DNA of 64,000 nucleotides from Phragmites australis. Lineage: Eukaryota; Streptophyta; Magnoliopsida; Poales; Poaceae. The translations under genes and the position numbers were made by a program. The notes under the pieces were generated by a model. It had not been told where the DNA came from, did no database searches, and saw nothing but the letters and a program-made list of their open reading frames with translations. This document shows, one piece after another, positions 12,080 through 21,999 of this stretch (the first letter of the stretch is position 1; each line of letters begins with the position of its first letter). The stretch lies in contig NC_084938.1 in the NCBI RefSeq assembly GCF_958298935.1, forward strand, positions 7,633,501-7,697,500, written 5' to 3'.

Positions 12080-12454
12080 CTAAGTCTTGTGCGTCGTCTT
12101 GTGGGAAAGTTGAACCATCCCGGTCCTGGAGCAGAGCTCAAGGAACTTGATCCTCCCAAGAGGCTTGGTAAGCAGGTCCGCGAGCTGGTCCTTGGTGTTG
12201 ATGTAGCTCGCCTTGATGCTCCCTTCCTCCAAACAGCCTCGGATGAAGTGGTACCTCACCCGGATGTGCTTACTCCGTTCATGAAAAACAGGGTTCTTTG
12301 CCAAGGCCAGAGCGGACTTGCTGTCCATCCTGAGCTTCACCGCTCTAGTGTCTCTGCCGAGGAGATCACCAAGCAGTCGAGCGAGCCAGAGCGCCTGAGT
12401 TGAAGCGGTGGAGGCCGCTATGTACTCGGCCTCGCAGCTGGACAGGGCCACCAC
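12080..12454 (-). CDS. Copia RNase H C-terminal fragment (left arm)
   Basis: A 124-residue open frame begins in VALSSCEAEYIAAS, the conserved copia RNase H motif. It then has MDSKSALALAKNPVFHERSK-HI, a conserved Asp/His pattern, and ends DLLTKPL-GR…F, the usual copia C terminus. The frame lacks gag, protease, integrase, RT and the N-terminal half of RNase H, so it is a fragment without its own start. The sequence is uninterrupted by stops, which suggests recent insertion. Confidence 0.8.
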   Translation of the reverse strand: MVALSSCEAEYIAASTASTQALWLARLLGDLLGRDTRAVKLRMDSKSALALAKNPVFHERSKHIRVRYHFIRGCLEEGSIKASYINTKDQLADLLTKPLGRIKFLELCSRTGMVQLSHKTTHKT

Positions 12455-12499
12455 CTGCTGCTTGACCGACTGCCAGCTAACGAGACCGAGTACATAGCG

Positions 12500-12835
12500 G
12501 CCTCCACCGCTTCAACTCAGGCGCTCTGGCTCGCTCAACTGCTTGGTGATCTCCTCGGCAGAGACACTAGAGCGGTGGAGCTCAGGATGGACAGCAAGTC
12601 CGCTCTAGCCTTGGCAAAGAACCCCGTTTTCCATGAACGGAGTAAGCACATCCGGGTGAGGTACCACTTCATCCGAGGCTGTTTGGAGGAAGGGAGCATC
12701 AAGGCGAGCTACATCAACACCAAGGACCAGCTCGCGGACCTACTTACCAAGCCTCTTGGGAGGATCAAGTTCCTTGAGCTCTGCTCCAGGACCGGGATGG
12801 TTCAACTTTCCCACAAGACGACGCACAAGACTTAG
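12500..12835 (+). CDS. Copia RNase H C-terminal fragment (right arm)
   Basis: This mirror copy of the left-arm fragment encodes the same 86 residues from MDSKSALALAKNPVFHERSK to the terminal HKTTHKT. Homology to the left arm starts near 12,473 (gccagctaacgagaccgag against ccagctgcgaggccgag). The near identity of the two copies shows that the arms diverged little since formation. Confidence 0.8.
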   Translation, partial: ASTASTQALWLAQLLGDLLGRDTRAVELRMDSKSALALAKNPVFHERSKHIRVRYHFIRGCLEEGSIKASYINTKDQLADLLTKPLGRIKFLELCSRTGMVQLSHKTTHKT

Positions 12836-12843
12836 GGGGAGAA

Positions 12844-13271
12844 TGATGGGATAAGTCTCTGTGCTGCGTCTCTGTGCTGCATATGGTCTTTGTGGGGCTG
12901 CTTCAGATGGTCCTTGGCTGGTCTTTGTGGTCCTTTCTAGGGCTACAGCATCTAGGACAGCATCTTAGCATCTAGGACAGCATCTTAGCATCTAGGACAG
13001 CTAGGACAGCATCTTAGCATCTAGGACAGCTAGGACAGCATCTAGGACAGCATCTTAGCATCTAGGACAGCTAGGACAGCATCTAGGACAGCATCTTAGC
13101 ATATGCTTGGCTGGCTAGCAGCCTATAAATATGTATCCCCAACCCCTCAGGTTGGTATGGCATTTTGTGTGAGAAATAAACCAGAAAAATTGCCCCAACT
13201 CCTAGTGTCATCCTCTCTCGATGAGAGTAAGAATTCAGCTACTACCAAGAGTAAGAATTCAGCGACTAACA
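12844..13271 (+). repeat. Copia LTR, right arm of palindrome
   Basis: A 428-bp LTR starting TGATGGGATAAG directly after polypurine TTAGGGGGAGAA and ending CTAACA. It carries the 13-bp ctaggacagcatc repeat array and a TATAAATATG motif at about 13,124. Confidence 0.8.
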
Positions 13272-13536
13272 TAAGGTACCCATTCTTTCCTTAAAAGCAC
13301 CAAAGAGGACAGCAGCCTTTTCCTTCTTTTTTTTAAATGAGTGATCTGATATTAAGTTGTAGACTTGTCATCTGTTTTATGCTGCAAACCTCGAGCTCGA
13401 TTTGGCGAAAACGGTATTGCAAAATTCATGCCATACTCCTGTATAACTGTATTTCACATGCATATAAAGTATATATTACATTCTACAAACAATGTTTATT
13501 GTGAAGTATTAGTAAGTTGCTAAGCAGGATCCTAAG

Positions 13537-14262
13537 TAGGGAAGTAAAAAAAGCTCGAGGCTAGCGAGCTACTAGAGCTCGACTTGTCACAGGCTCAACT
13601 CGATTGGGAATCAAGCCGAGCTCAAGCTCAGACTTCTAACGAGCGAACTCGAATAGCTCGATCTCCTTCCCACCAAACTTTGCTTCAAAGTTCAGACCAC
13701 CAAAAGCTCTTTTGGCCCAAGGCCCAAGCTGGCAAACCAACAAACAACAACACAAGCCCACTGCCCACTCCCATAACCATCCCATCCCCAAGACCCCGAT
13801 GCCAAACCCAGACCTAGTGACTAGCGTCGTCTCTTGTCAGGCTCACACCTAAAAGATATGCGACTCGTTGCTCCTTCCATTTTCTTATCCGTCACCTCTC
13901 CCTCACAATCTACTCATCCCTAGTGTTGCACTGCATTGTTGTGCTTGCCCCCTTGAACCGTTGTGACGAGCACTTGAGCACTCCAGTAGTCTACCTACTT
14001 TTTCTCCTCTTGTTCTTTTTCTCATTGATACATTCATTCGAGCAATTCTTGAACCTTGATTACTAGCTCTTTCGAAACTCAATGATTTGTTCCTCTTCCA
14101 AGACCCCAACCTCAGAGCCGCTCTTGTGGTCACCTGAAGCAGATGAATACGTTGCTACCGTCTTACAAAGTTGTTGCAGGCCGAGCTCGCTTGAGCACCA
14201 ACCTGGGCTCGCTCAAGCCCAAGCACATGGGCTCACTCGAGCTCGGCTCATTGACAGCCCTA
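13537..14262. mobile_element. Non-autonomous hAT element
   Basis: The left end is TAGGGAAGTA and the right end, read inward, TAGGGCTGTCAATGAGCCGA. Each leads into clusters of gagctcg/cgagct motifs. An 8-bp flank is duplicated with two mismatches (atcctaag at 13,529-13,536, atcccatg at 14,263-14,270). The 'TAGGGCTGTCAATGAGC…' end is a familiar hAT end in grasses. The short proline-rich open frame inside (13,584-13,817) shows no transposase motif. Confidence 0.65.
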
Positions 14263-14387
14263 ATCCCATGTGAAGAGAAGCAATGACAAAGAAGTTGCAC
14301 ACACTTACTACTGTGAACCAGAATCCTAAGGCAAGGTTGGTTGCAAAAGGTTACAATAAAACCTAGGGACTCTCTAAGACTCAATGC

Positions 14388-14885
14388 TAATCACACGCAC
14401 TTTTTCACAACAGGTTCACCTACAAACACAGTCAGAGGAGAGTGGTTTATTAGCATGGTAAGGGAGTGGTTCGTCAGGACATATGGGCATGGTTTCAGGT
14501 ATACCATTATAAAGAATGATTATGTGTGAATGTTGAATGTTGGCGTAAATAGTCCCTTTGCCCGCACAATCCACGCAGAGGACTGAGCAGCCTTTACACA
14601 ATTCTACCTCTGTGCGTGCACTCTTCACAACAGACCTACAAAAGAGGGAAGTGCACAACCACTCTTCAGAACAGGCCCACAGATAGATGCAGGGACTGCA
14701 CAGCCAAAATTAAGTGGTTCATCTCACATATGGGACGTAATGATTACGGGCACTTTCTTTCATAGTTCACATATGGTTCACACGCACTTTTCACAACAGA
14801 TTAACATATAAACGCAGAGTCAAAGGAGAGTGGTTCATCAGTACAGTCTGAAGGGAGTGGTTCGTCAGGACATGTGGGCATGGCT
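14388..14885. repeat. Dispersed direct repeat (~110 bp)
   Basis: The block cacgcactttttcacaacag…gagagtggttyatyag…gggagtggttcgtcaggaca…gggcatgg occurs at about 14,393-14,495 and again at about 14,771-14,885, roughly 85-90% alike by eye. Related 'ttcacaacag' phrases lie between. The nature of the parent repeat is unknown. Confidence 0.55.
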
Positions 14886-14889
14886 AAGC

Positions 14890-17750
14890 TTGCAGACTTA
14901 GGAAATTGATGTATGCCTACAACAGTCTCCGCAAACATGGTTAACAGATTCAGGCGAGTGATCTGTCGTGCAGGCTACTCATATTGCGACCGATAATACA
15001 CATTAGCCATTTCAAAATAAAGAAGCTATTTGCAGCGGTTTTAGCTCTCACATGTCTTCCTCTTCTCCCACTCACCTTCACTCGTCCATCTCCAATCTTT
15101 CTTGTGTCCCACAGCCACCCTCTCCATCTGCAAACATATCAACCTCGAAGTTTCGAACCACCATATAGATATCATCGGGGCCTTGCTCACTAACTATTTC
15201 CACGGCAGACACAAACAACTAGAGACTTCCCAAAACTTGGCACTTGAATCAAGCATAGAACTGGAGAACAAAAAAAGTAAGTTCTTCCCATCACCATCCA
15301 TCACTTGAGCTTTGAAGTTAGAACACGGTCAACTAGCCTATTGTAGTTTCAACTGTTAAAAACAAAGAAAATACACAAGAGGAACTATTTGTCTTTGTTT
15401 TTAAGGAGAATGTGGGCTTGAACTATGGCTTCAACCACCACTAATTTATGCCCAACCACTGGGTTAAGACCCCCTATCAGTCACAAGAGTCGGGGTCGAC
15501 GACACATTCCATGACCCCAGGACGTCGTCCCAAATCGAGGGTCGAGGTCGAACAGGGTCGACGTCCCATTTCAAATTGAGTCGATGCCCTGTTGCCGCAT
15601 GGACATATCATGGAACGAACGACATGGAACGAAGGAGAGGAAAGAAGGGGAAGATGGAGGTGGTCGCTGTTGCGAAGATTTGGGAGGCTACCAGCGTCGA
15701 AGACTATCCATCACAAGAGCCGCACAGAACCTCGCAACGTGGGTAGCAATAGCAGCCAAAGCAAATCCAAGGTCTCCAACGAAAGTGAGAGCACCAGAGA
15801 GAAGAGGACATGGGCACTTGATTTTGCTAGTTCCTATCGCGGGATTGGCTGGCGATGATGGATTTGTGAATGGCAACACTGTGTTGCCTTGGAGCAAAGA
15901 GCGAGAAAGCGAGGTGGAAGGGAATACAACAGGTGAGTCGTGACTCGTGAGGAGGCTACAGGAGGGCTATTAGGGCTACGTTAGGTGGGCAGTTGGCTGG
16001 ATGGACCAGCATACGACAGCCCAACTAACTCATTCTTCTTTTCTTTTTGCCTTTATTTCTTTGCGGTTGATCTTATGTGACTTAGTTGTGTGGCATATTA
16101 TAGCTCATCGACCTGGATTAATTGGGGTCACGTTCCGCATTCCGAATTTGTGTCCCAAAGAAGACTGCCCCCACATTTTTAGAAACTCACGACCCACATC
16201 CCTCAACCCCGCAACTCGATCGACCCAGATTTCTGGTGACTATGCCCCATGTTGAAACTGTTAGCCACATTTATGATTTAATTGTCGCTCAAGCATGCTC
16301 ATTTATCTTTCTTTTACTCCCATTGTCAAATATAAACACGCAGATAACATCCGTGCAAACCTTTTGATTATGCTACTTATGAAATATCAACTAGTTCAGA
16401 AAATGATGAACAAAGTGACAGCAGCATATCATTCAGAACAGAGGAAGGTCAACATCCACCCAAATGAGGTAGCGAGGGCAACAAGGAAGCATGAGCAGGA
16501 TGTCAATTGGTTGGGACATTAGCACTCCAAGCACCTGTATTTGGTTCGTCCACTGATGGCACATCAGCTGCAAACTGCACAGCTGTGCCATCCTTTGGTG
16601 ACTTCCTTGTGAATTATTCTTTTGGGGACCTTTCATACATGGTGACATGGTGCGGAAAGAGGCCAAGAGATGAAGGAACCAAAACAAAACCCCCATAGCT
16701 CATATTGATAAATCCTAACAGTACATTTTAAAACTAGTTTGCTAAAGGCACACATTTGAGTGGCATACATTTGAATGGGTGTTATGGGCTAAGATTAAAT
16801 TGGGACTCCTGGGAGCCTCGGCAGGTGCTAGGACGCCAAGACCAGGAGGGAGTGCGCCTGAGGGTTAACAAATAATCCAACATATATGTATTAGAAAGCT
16901 CCCTTTCAACGTGTCAAGTCTTTTTAAGTTGATCAACACACTGCGCAAACCCCTTTAAGACAAGGTCAGCGTCATTCATGGATAGCCCTCCAAATCATTA
17001 TTTTAAAGGATGTTAGTAAAGGACATTTCTGTATGGTGCTGGAGCTATACGATTAATACAATAGGTGGCACACACATTAGAACAACAAAAATAATGTTCT
17101 AGGGACTAAAGCTGACCTATATGTGCACCAAATTAAAAAAAAAAATCAAAGCATACATCAACATCATGTGATCAGTGTGCTAGGAAAAACTTAACTACCG
17201 TGACCAACACATAAGTAGACATAAGCAGTCAAATGGCATAGCAAAGTGGTGGATTTAATGCTAATGCTTGTGCAGCAACACATGTGGCTTAAGTTATCTG
17301 GATTCATAACAGTGCTAATTATTATGTTAACATTTAGCTTCACTGTGATCCACTTCCATATCATGAATGCAGAAATTTCCTCTTCTTGTTAACCAATTAA
17401 CTTGACATGAACCATTTACCCCCATACATGGCTCAAACCAGAGCCACTTGCCCCCCCCCCCACACCCGCACTAGGTGTTAGTTGGGCAGCAGACCAACAC
17501 CTAGCACCTAATCGATGATAAGGCAGGGCTAAGCTGCTTCCTAGGCGAGCTTAAGTGGGCTAGTTGGGATAGTGTCACCTAGCGCCTAGGCGGCCACCAA
17601 GGGCAACACTGGTGTGTGCAAGTCTGGTTCATAGACATTTCAATCCATTCCAGTGGGAATGACCATGTCTTTTTGTTATGAGAATTCAGAATTGACAGAC
17701 AATGAAACAAAAATGCATTACTTACATTCCTTTACTACTTCAAAATTACA
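14890..17750. other. Intron or intergenic DNA, no supported gene
   Basis: A GC-rich island at about 15,480-15,960 has open frames of up to 119 codons (15,584-15,943) without any recognisable domain or clear splice pattern. It is flanked by ggtcgacg-type motifs and may be the body of an unrecognised DNA transposon. A poly-C run near 17,450 and 'gcgcctaggcggcc' near 17,582 also hint at small transposon ends, but no pair could be matched. Confidence 0.35.
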
Positions 17751-17754
17751 AATC

Positions 17755-18076
17755 TAAATGCCTAACCCATCCTAGCAGAGTATGCATAGGGCTAGGCGAC
17801 TAGTTCAAAGTTGTAAATCTAAATGCCTAACCCATCTTAGTAGAGCTATGTATAGGCTAGAGCTAGGCAACTAGATCAAAGTTATATATTCAAATGCCTA
17901 ACCCATCCTAGCAGAGTATGCATAGGGCTAGGTGCCTAATTCAAAGTTGTAAATCTAAATGCCAAACCCATCTTAGCAGAACTATGTATAGGCTAAAGCT
18001 AGGCAACTAGTTCAAAGTTATAAATCCAAAAGCCTAACCCATCCTAGCAGAGCTATGCCTAGGCTAGAGCTAGGAC
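17755..18076. repeat. Tandem repeat with alternating 65- and 71-bp units
   Basis: The phrase cctaacccatcctagcagag (or its variant with cttag) recurs at about 17,761, 17,826, 17,897, 17,962 and 18,033, giving intervals of 65, 71, 65 and 71 bp. Odd units contain 'tatgcatagggctagg', even units 'ctatgtataggctagagctagg', so the repeating block is a 136-bp dimer. Confidence 0.75.
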
Positions 18077-19116
18077 AGGAAAATATACAAATGCCTTGTA
18101 AGGTATAAATATCAAAAGTTGATCAAGGATCAGGGCATAATATGACCTGTAGTTCATACTATTTAATATAAAAGCAAGTAATGCATACAGAGGCGCATGT
18201 GTCACTAGACTAACTGTTAAGGGCAAAGTGAAAAACAGAAAATAGTTATTGTTGGATAAAAACTTCCTATCCATGGAACTAAATGGCTAAAGCAGATTGT
18301 ATAGTTGGCCCACAAATTAAAGTGATCAATTGAAGTTATAGCTTAGGGCTTAAGTATCAAATTGTAATTGTGGTGCTATATTGGACTTTCTGTCATATAA
18401 ATGCTATTTACCTTTTTCCCCATTGTCTAACTGTTGCCTAGTCACCTAAGCATCATGGCACCTTCGGGTCGCCGCAAATTGCCAGAGCACAGTGTAGTAG
18501 ATAAAATCTACAACTGTGTATGGACACAGTTCCAGCTGCACTGCCACATTACAGTTAAATATGATGTTTCAATTCTTGGATATGTGATCTTGTTTATAGA
18601 TCATGCAGTTTAAATCTCATTGCGTTGTAGGAAGCAACATATGTAAGGATAAGAACACCATAGTAAGTGAAGAGGCGGATATGTGAAACTGAACTTTCAA
18701 TACCACCGACTAGATACAGACAGACCGGTGATGCCTCGAGTAGGAGGCCTAAACTGTCATTATAGTTGGACTTGTGGGATGGAATTTTAGGGGTGGACTG
18801 ATTGGCAGCATAATGCCCAATGTGAATGAACTGACAAGGAAAGCGACTAAGTTTCATTTCATTCATAGGGGGGAGGTAATTTAAGTTGTAGTCAACAAAT
18901 TGATGATAGAAAGTTAATGAGCACGACTAAAGCTGTAGAAATGGGGTGCCGTCACTCAATCTTGCGGATACAGCAGAAATTCCAGGAGTCTACTATGACC
19001 GTACGAAAAGATATGATCTTGATCTACGAAATGCAAAGCACAAACAATACACATACAGTTCCCAACAGAGCCAAATTCAACACGGGATCCGCCGCATCCA
19101 TACCAGTGTAACTGGA

Positions 19117-19119
<3 letters not shown>

Positions 19120-19169
<50 letters not shown>
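19120..19169. repeat. (GA)n microsatellite
   Basis: About 50 bp of uninterrupted GA repeats. On the coding (minus) strand of the TXNDC9-like pseudogene this is a CT tract starting about 13 bp past the exon 2 donor site. Confidence 0.95.
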
Positions 19170-19171
<2 letters not shown>

Positions 19172-19182
19172 GGCACGCGCAC

Positions 19183-19431
19183 CTTGCAGGGCCAGTTGTC
19201 GCGGTAGAAGTGGCAGACGAGCCGCTCGCTGGCCTTTGCGGCGGAGAAGAACTCCTTCTCGGGGGCCTCGGCGTACTCACCGTGCCCCAGGGCGCGCTAC
19301 TTGGAGCGGCGCTCGGCGGCTCGGCGCATCTGCTGGATGTCGTCCGGGTCGAGGCGTTCGAGCGCTGCGATCTCCTCGTCGATCTTGTCCTCCACCGCCT
19401 TCGCCACTGACAGCACCTGCTTCTCCAGGAT
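19183..19431 (-). pseudogene. TXNDC9-like exon 2 with premature TAG
   Basis: A 249-bp exon (83 codons) from acceptor ...gactgcag to donor CAAG|GTGCGC. It encodes ILEKQVLSVAKAVEDKIDEE, an N-terminal coiled region, a TAG at 19,297-19,299, and then [20 protein letters not shown] through to NWPCK. A CT-rich microsatellite starts about 13 bp inside the following intron. Confidence 0.8.
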
Positions 19432-19512
19432 CTGCAGTCACCCGCCGCCGCAGCGTCAGAGAGAGCGAGCAAAGAGAGGGGGTGGGTTGAGGACCGGTGG
19501 GTGGATGGTTAC

Positions 19513-19533
19513 CTCGCTGACGACTTCGTCCAT
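19513..19533 (-). pseudogene. TXNDC9-like exon 1 (start codon)
   Basis: Seven codons, ATG GAC GAA GTC GTC AGC GAG, then donor GTAACC. The ATG is in the context gccaccATGG. Joined to exon 2 it gives the MDEVVSEILEKQ start usual in this family. Confidence 0.7.
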
Positions 19534-20479
19534 GGTGGCAGCGCTGCGGCGAGGTAGGAGAGCCGGCGGCTGGCCGAGATCGGCATGGGAAGCGGACGCC
19601 GGAGAGTGGAGAAGAGTGGGGAAGCAGAGGGGCGGAGGCGCTTTTGTTACGGGTGACGGACCCCCACGGAGTTTTGTTGTGTGAGGGCTGGCCTGCACAC
19701 GGGAATTACCGAAGTAAATTCTATACGACTTCCTACGAAAGATTTTTTAAGATTATAATCTACCTATATGTTATCTGATCCAATAGCTACATTAAAAAAA
19801 GAGAAAAGTGGATAATACATGTCATTACAGAGAAAGAGATCTTTTATAAGATCCGATCCTATAAAATTTGCTTTTATGAATTATAGCCTAGCTTCTAGAT
19901 TTTCCACAGCGGCATGGCACGATCTTAGTAATGTATATGTTGGGGTAGTTTCACAGTCCCCACCAAAAAAGTGTTAAAGTCCTCTGCGATCATTGTTTAC
20001 TAACAGCTTACAGCTATTATGAGTTTGACATGTTACAGGAACCCTTTAGACATGCTAAAGCTATTTTGCGGACGTTTCGCGTCACCCAAGCTTATCTGGA
20101 TGTCGGTATCGGTGAAGCCATTGATGTTGGTATCGGTGGCAGTTTCAACAGACCCAGGCTCAAGCTCACGGATCGAACCTTTCGATGTTTGCTTCTCAAT
20201 GGTGATCAATAGTTTCGATGGAGCCATATGTCCCAGCACCTTCGGCTCCACCAGACCAATCCTATGGTCAGTTAGCGGCTTTTCAAGCAGCACTCCCACC
20301 CCTCCGCTAAGGCCTGTAATCGAAGCCCCACCAAAAACTAGCAGATCGGTGAACACGATAACCCACGGGTTGAGCGTGGTTTTGGCAATCACTGGTGGTT
20401 CAAATTAGGAAACAGAGTCCAAGAGACAGCGAAAAGAGTATGTGCGAAGGGTTAACCATGTTGGTGTAAACCCTCCTAC

Positions 20480-20870
20480 ATCCGCTCGAAGTGGTCCCAT
20501 GTCCCCATCACATTCTCACAAGAGGACATGAGGGTTTTGGATTACCCACACATAGATGCTTTTGTCATCGCTGCTAACATCTCAGGAAGCATAGTCCATA
20601 AGGTTCTAATAGATTGGAAGCTCGACAGATATCATCTTCACCAATGCCTTTGTTAGGATGGGACTGGGGCGAAGTGTCTTACAGCAAGCTGGATCACCAT
20701 TTCTAGGCTTTGGAGGAAAAGCAATCAATGCTTTGGGAAAAGTATCGATATTGGTCTCTTTCAGCAAAGGGTCCAATTTTCGAACCAAAGATATTACCTT
20801 CGATGTGGTTGATATGAGCTATTCATACAATGCCACCTTAGGAAGAGGGTGCTAAACAAATTTGTCATGG
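20480..20870 (+). pseudogene. Element A protease remnant
   Basis: Plus-strand frames read [20 protein letters not shown], then VHKVLID and, after a 1-bp shift, GSSTDIIF, which is the aspartic protease active-site region (I-D-x-G-S-S). LGRSVLQQAGSPFLGFGGKA and ITFDVVDMSYSYNATLGRG follow, the flap and 'YNAiLGRp' end of the domain. Frameshifts near 20,612 and 20,850 disable it. Confidence 0.7.
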
Positions 20871-21089
20871 TACAGCACCATGGTTATCTATGTATGAAGA
20901 TGCCCGACCCTGGAGGCGTAATATCGGTATTGGGAGATCAACAGGTGGCCTGCAGAATTGAAGTGGGATACACTCCGGAGCACCGCAACGTACATGTCAT
21001 AACAGAACCGCTGACGAAGCCCCAGGAAGTTGAAGCTTTGCTGCAGGTACAAAAAGTGCCGAGGGCCAAGCCCGAGGGCTAGACTAAGA

Positions 21090-21975
21090 AAGTGCTGCTG
21101 TGTCAGGATATGATGAAAATATTAGTGGTCATCGAAGCCCAAATGACAGAAGAAGTCAAACAAAGGATGATGGAATTCCTCCGCAACAATGAGGATGTCT
21201 TCGCCTGGAAGCCGAAGGATATACAAGGGGTCAGTAGAAATATCATTGAGCATACTCTGAATGTTGACTCGAACGTGAAGCCAAAAAAGCAAAGGCTTGA
21301 GAAAACTTCCAAAGAGAGAAGAAGTAGCGAAGGCTGAGGTACGGAAGCTACTCGACGCCGAGGTCATGCGTGAAGCACTGCATTCGGAGTGGTTAGCGAA
21401 CCCAATGTTAGTTAAGAAAAGTAACATCAGTTAGAGAATGTGCGTTGATTTCACAGACTTAAACAGAGCCTCCTTGAAGGATGATTTTCCTTTGCAACGC
21501 ATCGATCAGCTTGTGAACTCTACAACTGGCTGTGAGATGATAAGCTTTATGGACGCATATTCTGGATACCATCAGGTCTAGATGGTGAAGGAGGATGAAG
21601 CAAAAACAAGTTTCAGAACCTCCTTCGAAATATATTGCTATGTAAGAATGACCTTTGTCCTTAGGAACGCCGAAGCAACATTCGCCATATTGGTCCAAAT
21701 TGTACTAAATATGCAGTTAGGTAGAAATGTATCTACATACGTTGACAATATATTCGTGAGGAGCAACAAGGAGAAGGATCATCTGGATGACCTTCAGGAA
21801 ACCTTTGTCAACCTACGAAGTGTGGGATTAAAATTGAATCGAAAGAAATGTGCGCTTAGGGAGATTCTGGAATTTTTGGTGTCGAAGAGAGGCATCGAGC
21901 TAAATATTGGAAAAATCCAAGCAATACTTGATATGAGGCCTCTGCAGAATAGAAGAGAGGCACAGAAGGGGCAGC
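21090..21975 (+). pseudogene. Element A reverse transcriptase remnant
   Basis: Frames in sequence give EEVKQRMMEFLRNNEDVFAW, FTDLNRASLKDDFPLQRIDQ, GYHQV, and a 132-residue open frame (21,582-21,980) with TYVDNIFVRS. The last is the catalytic YxDD box with its final Asp changed to Asn. Stops occur at several places, for example near 21,434 and 21,580. The domain order is typical of Ty3/gypsy. Confidence 0.75.
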
Positions 21976-21999
21976 TCTAGGTTGGTTCATAGCCAAGTC

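Larger units (their letters stand above)
11616..13271. mobile_element. Head-to-head pair of copia 3' ends (large inverted repeat)
   Basis: Two copies of a Ty1/copia 3' end (RNase H, polypurine tract, LTR) face each other, with the LTRs outside and a ~25-bp loop near 12,448-12,472. The left arm is minus, the right arm plus. The outer ends are TGTTAG at 11,616 and CTAACA at 13,271. The flanking bases match for 4 bp (taag at 11,612-11,615 and 13,272-13,275), and removing the segment restores a readable LINE sequence (GTL-VPINID), so the palindrome entered as one unit. There is no integrase or polymerase. Transcripts across it would fold into a hairpin of roughly 800 bp. Confidence 0.85.
10203..13317 (-). 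mobile_element. LINE remnant, internally deleted, split by a copia palindrome
   Basis: The segment is bounded by an exact 20-bp duplication, ttttccttcttttttttaaa, at 10,183-10,202 and 13,318-13,337, as expected for target-primed LINE insertion. On the minus strand the right flank of the internal insertion reads AVLFGAFKERMGT, then VPINIDQ beyond it. Further left come IEDHTPLMNSVERRLSAVSN (RT thumb region) and, at 10,495-10,917, WKSKCSRKLKVFVWLLLMDR with later Cys/His, typical of the zf-RVT C-terminal domain. Most of the RT core is missing between VPINIDQ and PLHLSWPRIEDHTP, and the frame is broken, so it is dead. A copia-derived inverted repeat lies inside at 11,616-13,271. Confidence 0.75.
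6294..19533 (-). pseudogene. TXNDC9-like thioredoxin-domain gene, disabled
   Basis: Four minus-strand exons with canonical GT/AG borders together read as a homologue of the conserved eukaryotic protein TXNDC9 (phosducin/thioredoxin fold, a modulator of chaperonin-assisted folding in yeast and animals). Exon 1 encodes MDEVVSE, exon 2 an alpha-helical segment ending [12 protein letters not shown], exon 3 the thioredoxin core (VLDKH…FVKVHAEKAPF…VVLPTLAIVKNAKVEDYV), exon 4 VGFDELGGKDD and QVIFLDGEG. The frame is broken: an in-frame TAG at 19,297-19,299 where family members have Trp (K-W-x-x-LGHGEY), a 2-bp loss after GGKDD in exon 4 that creates a TAG, and a TAA replacing codons shortly before QVIFLDGEG. 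Roughly nine residues also seem missing before QQMRRAAERRS. The third intron boundary pair and reading phases are otherwise intact, so decay looks recent. Intron 2 spans ~12.5 kb and is full of transposons. An active paralogue elsewhere is likely. Confidence 0.8.

Noticed and set aside
15584..15943. 119-codon plus-strand frame in a GC-rich island
   Set aside because: No domain recognised; frames on both strands are equally open, so coding status cannot be supported.
19077..19472. 131-codon minus-strand frame with Ser/Leu repeats and Arg-rich segment
   Set aside because: It is another frame of TXNDC9-like exon 2 plus the GA microsatellite. The real frame gives KQVLSVAKAVEDK.
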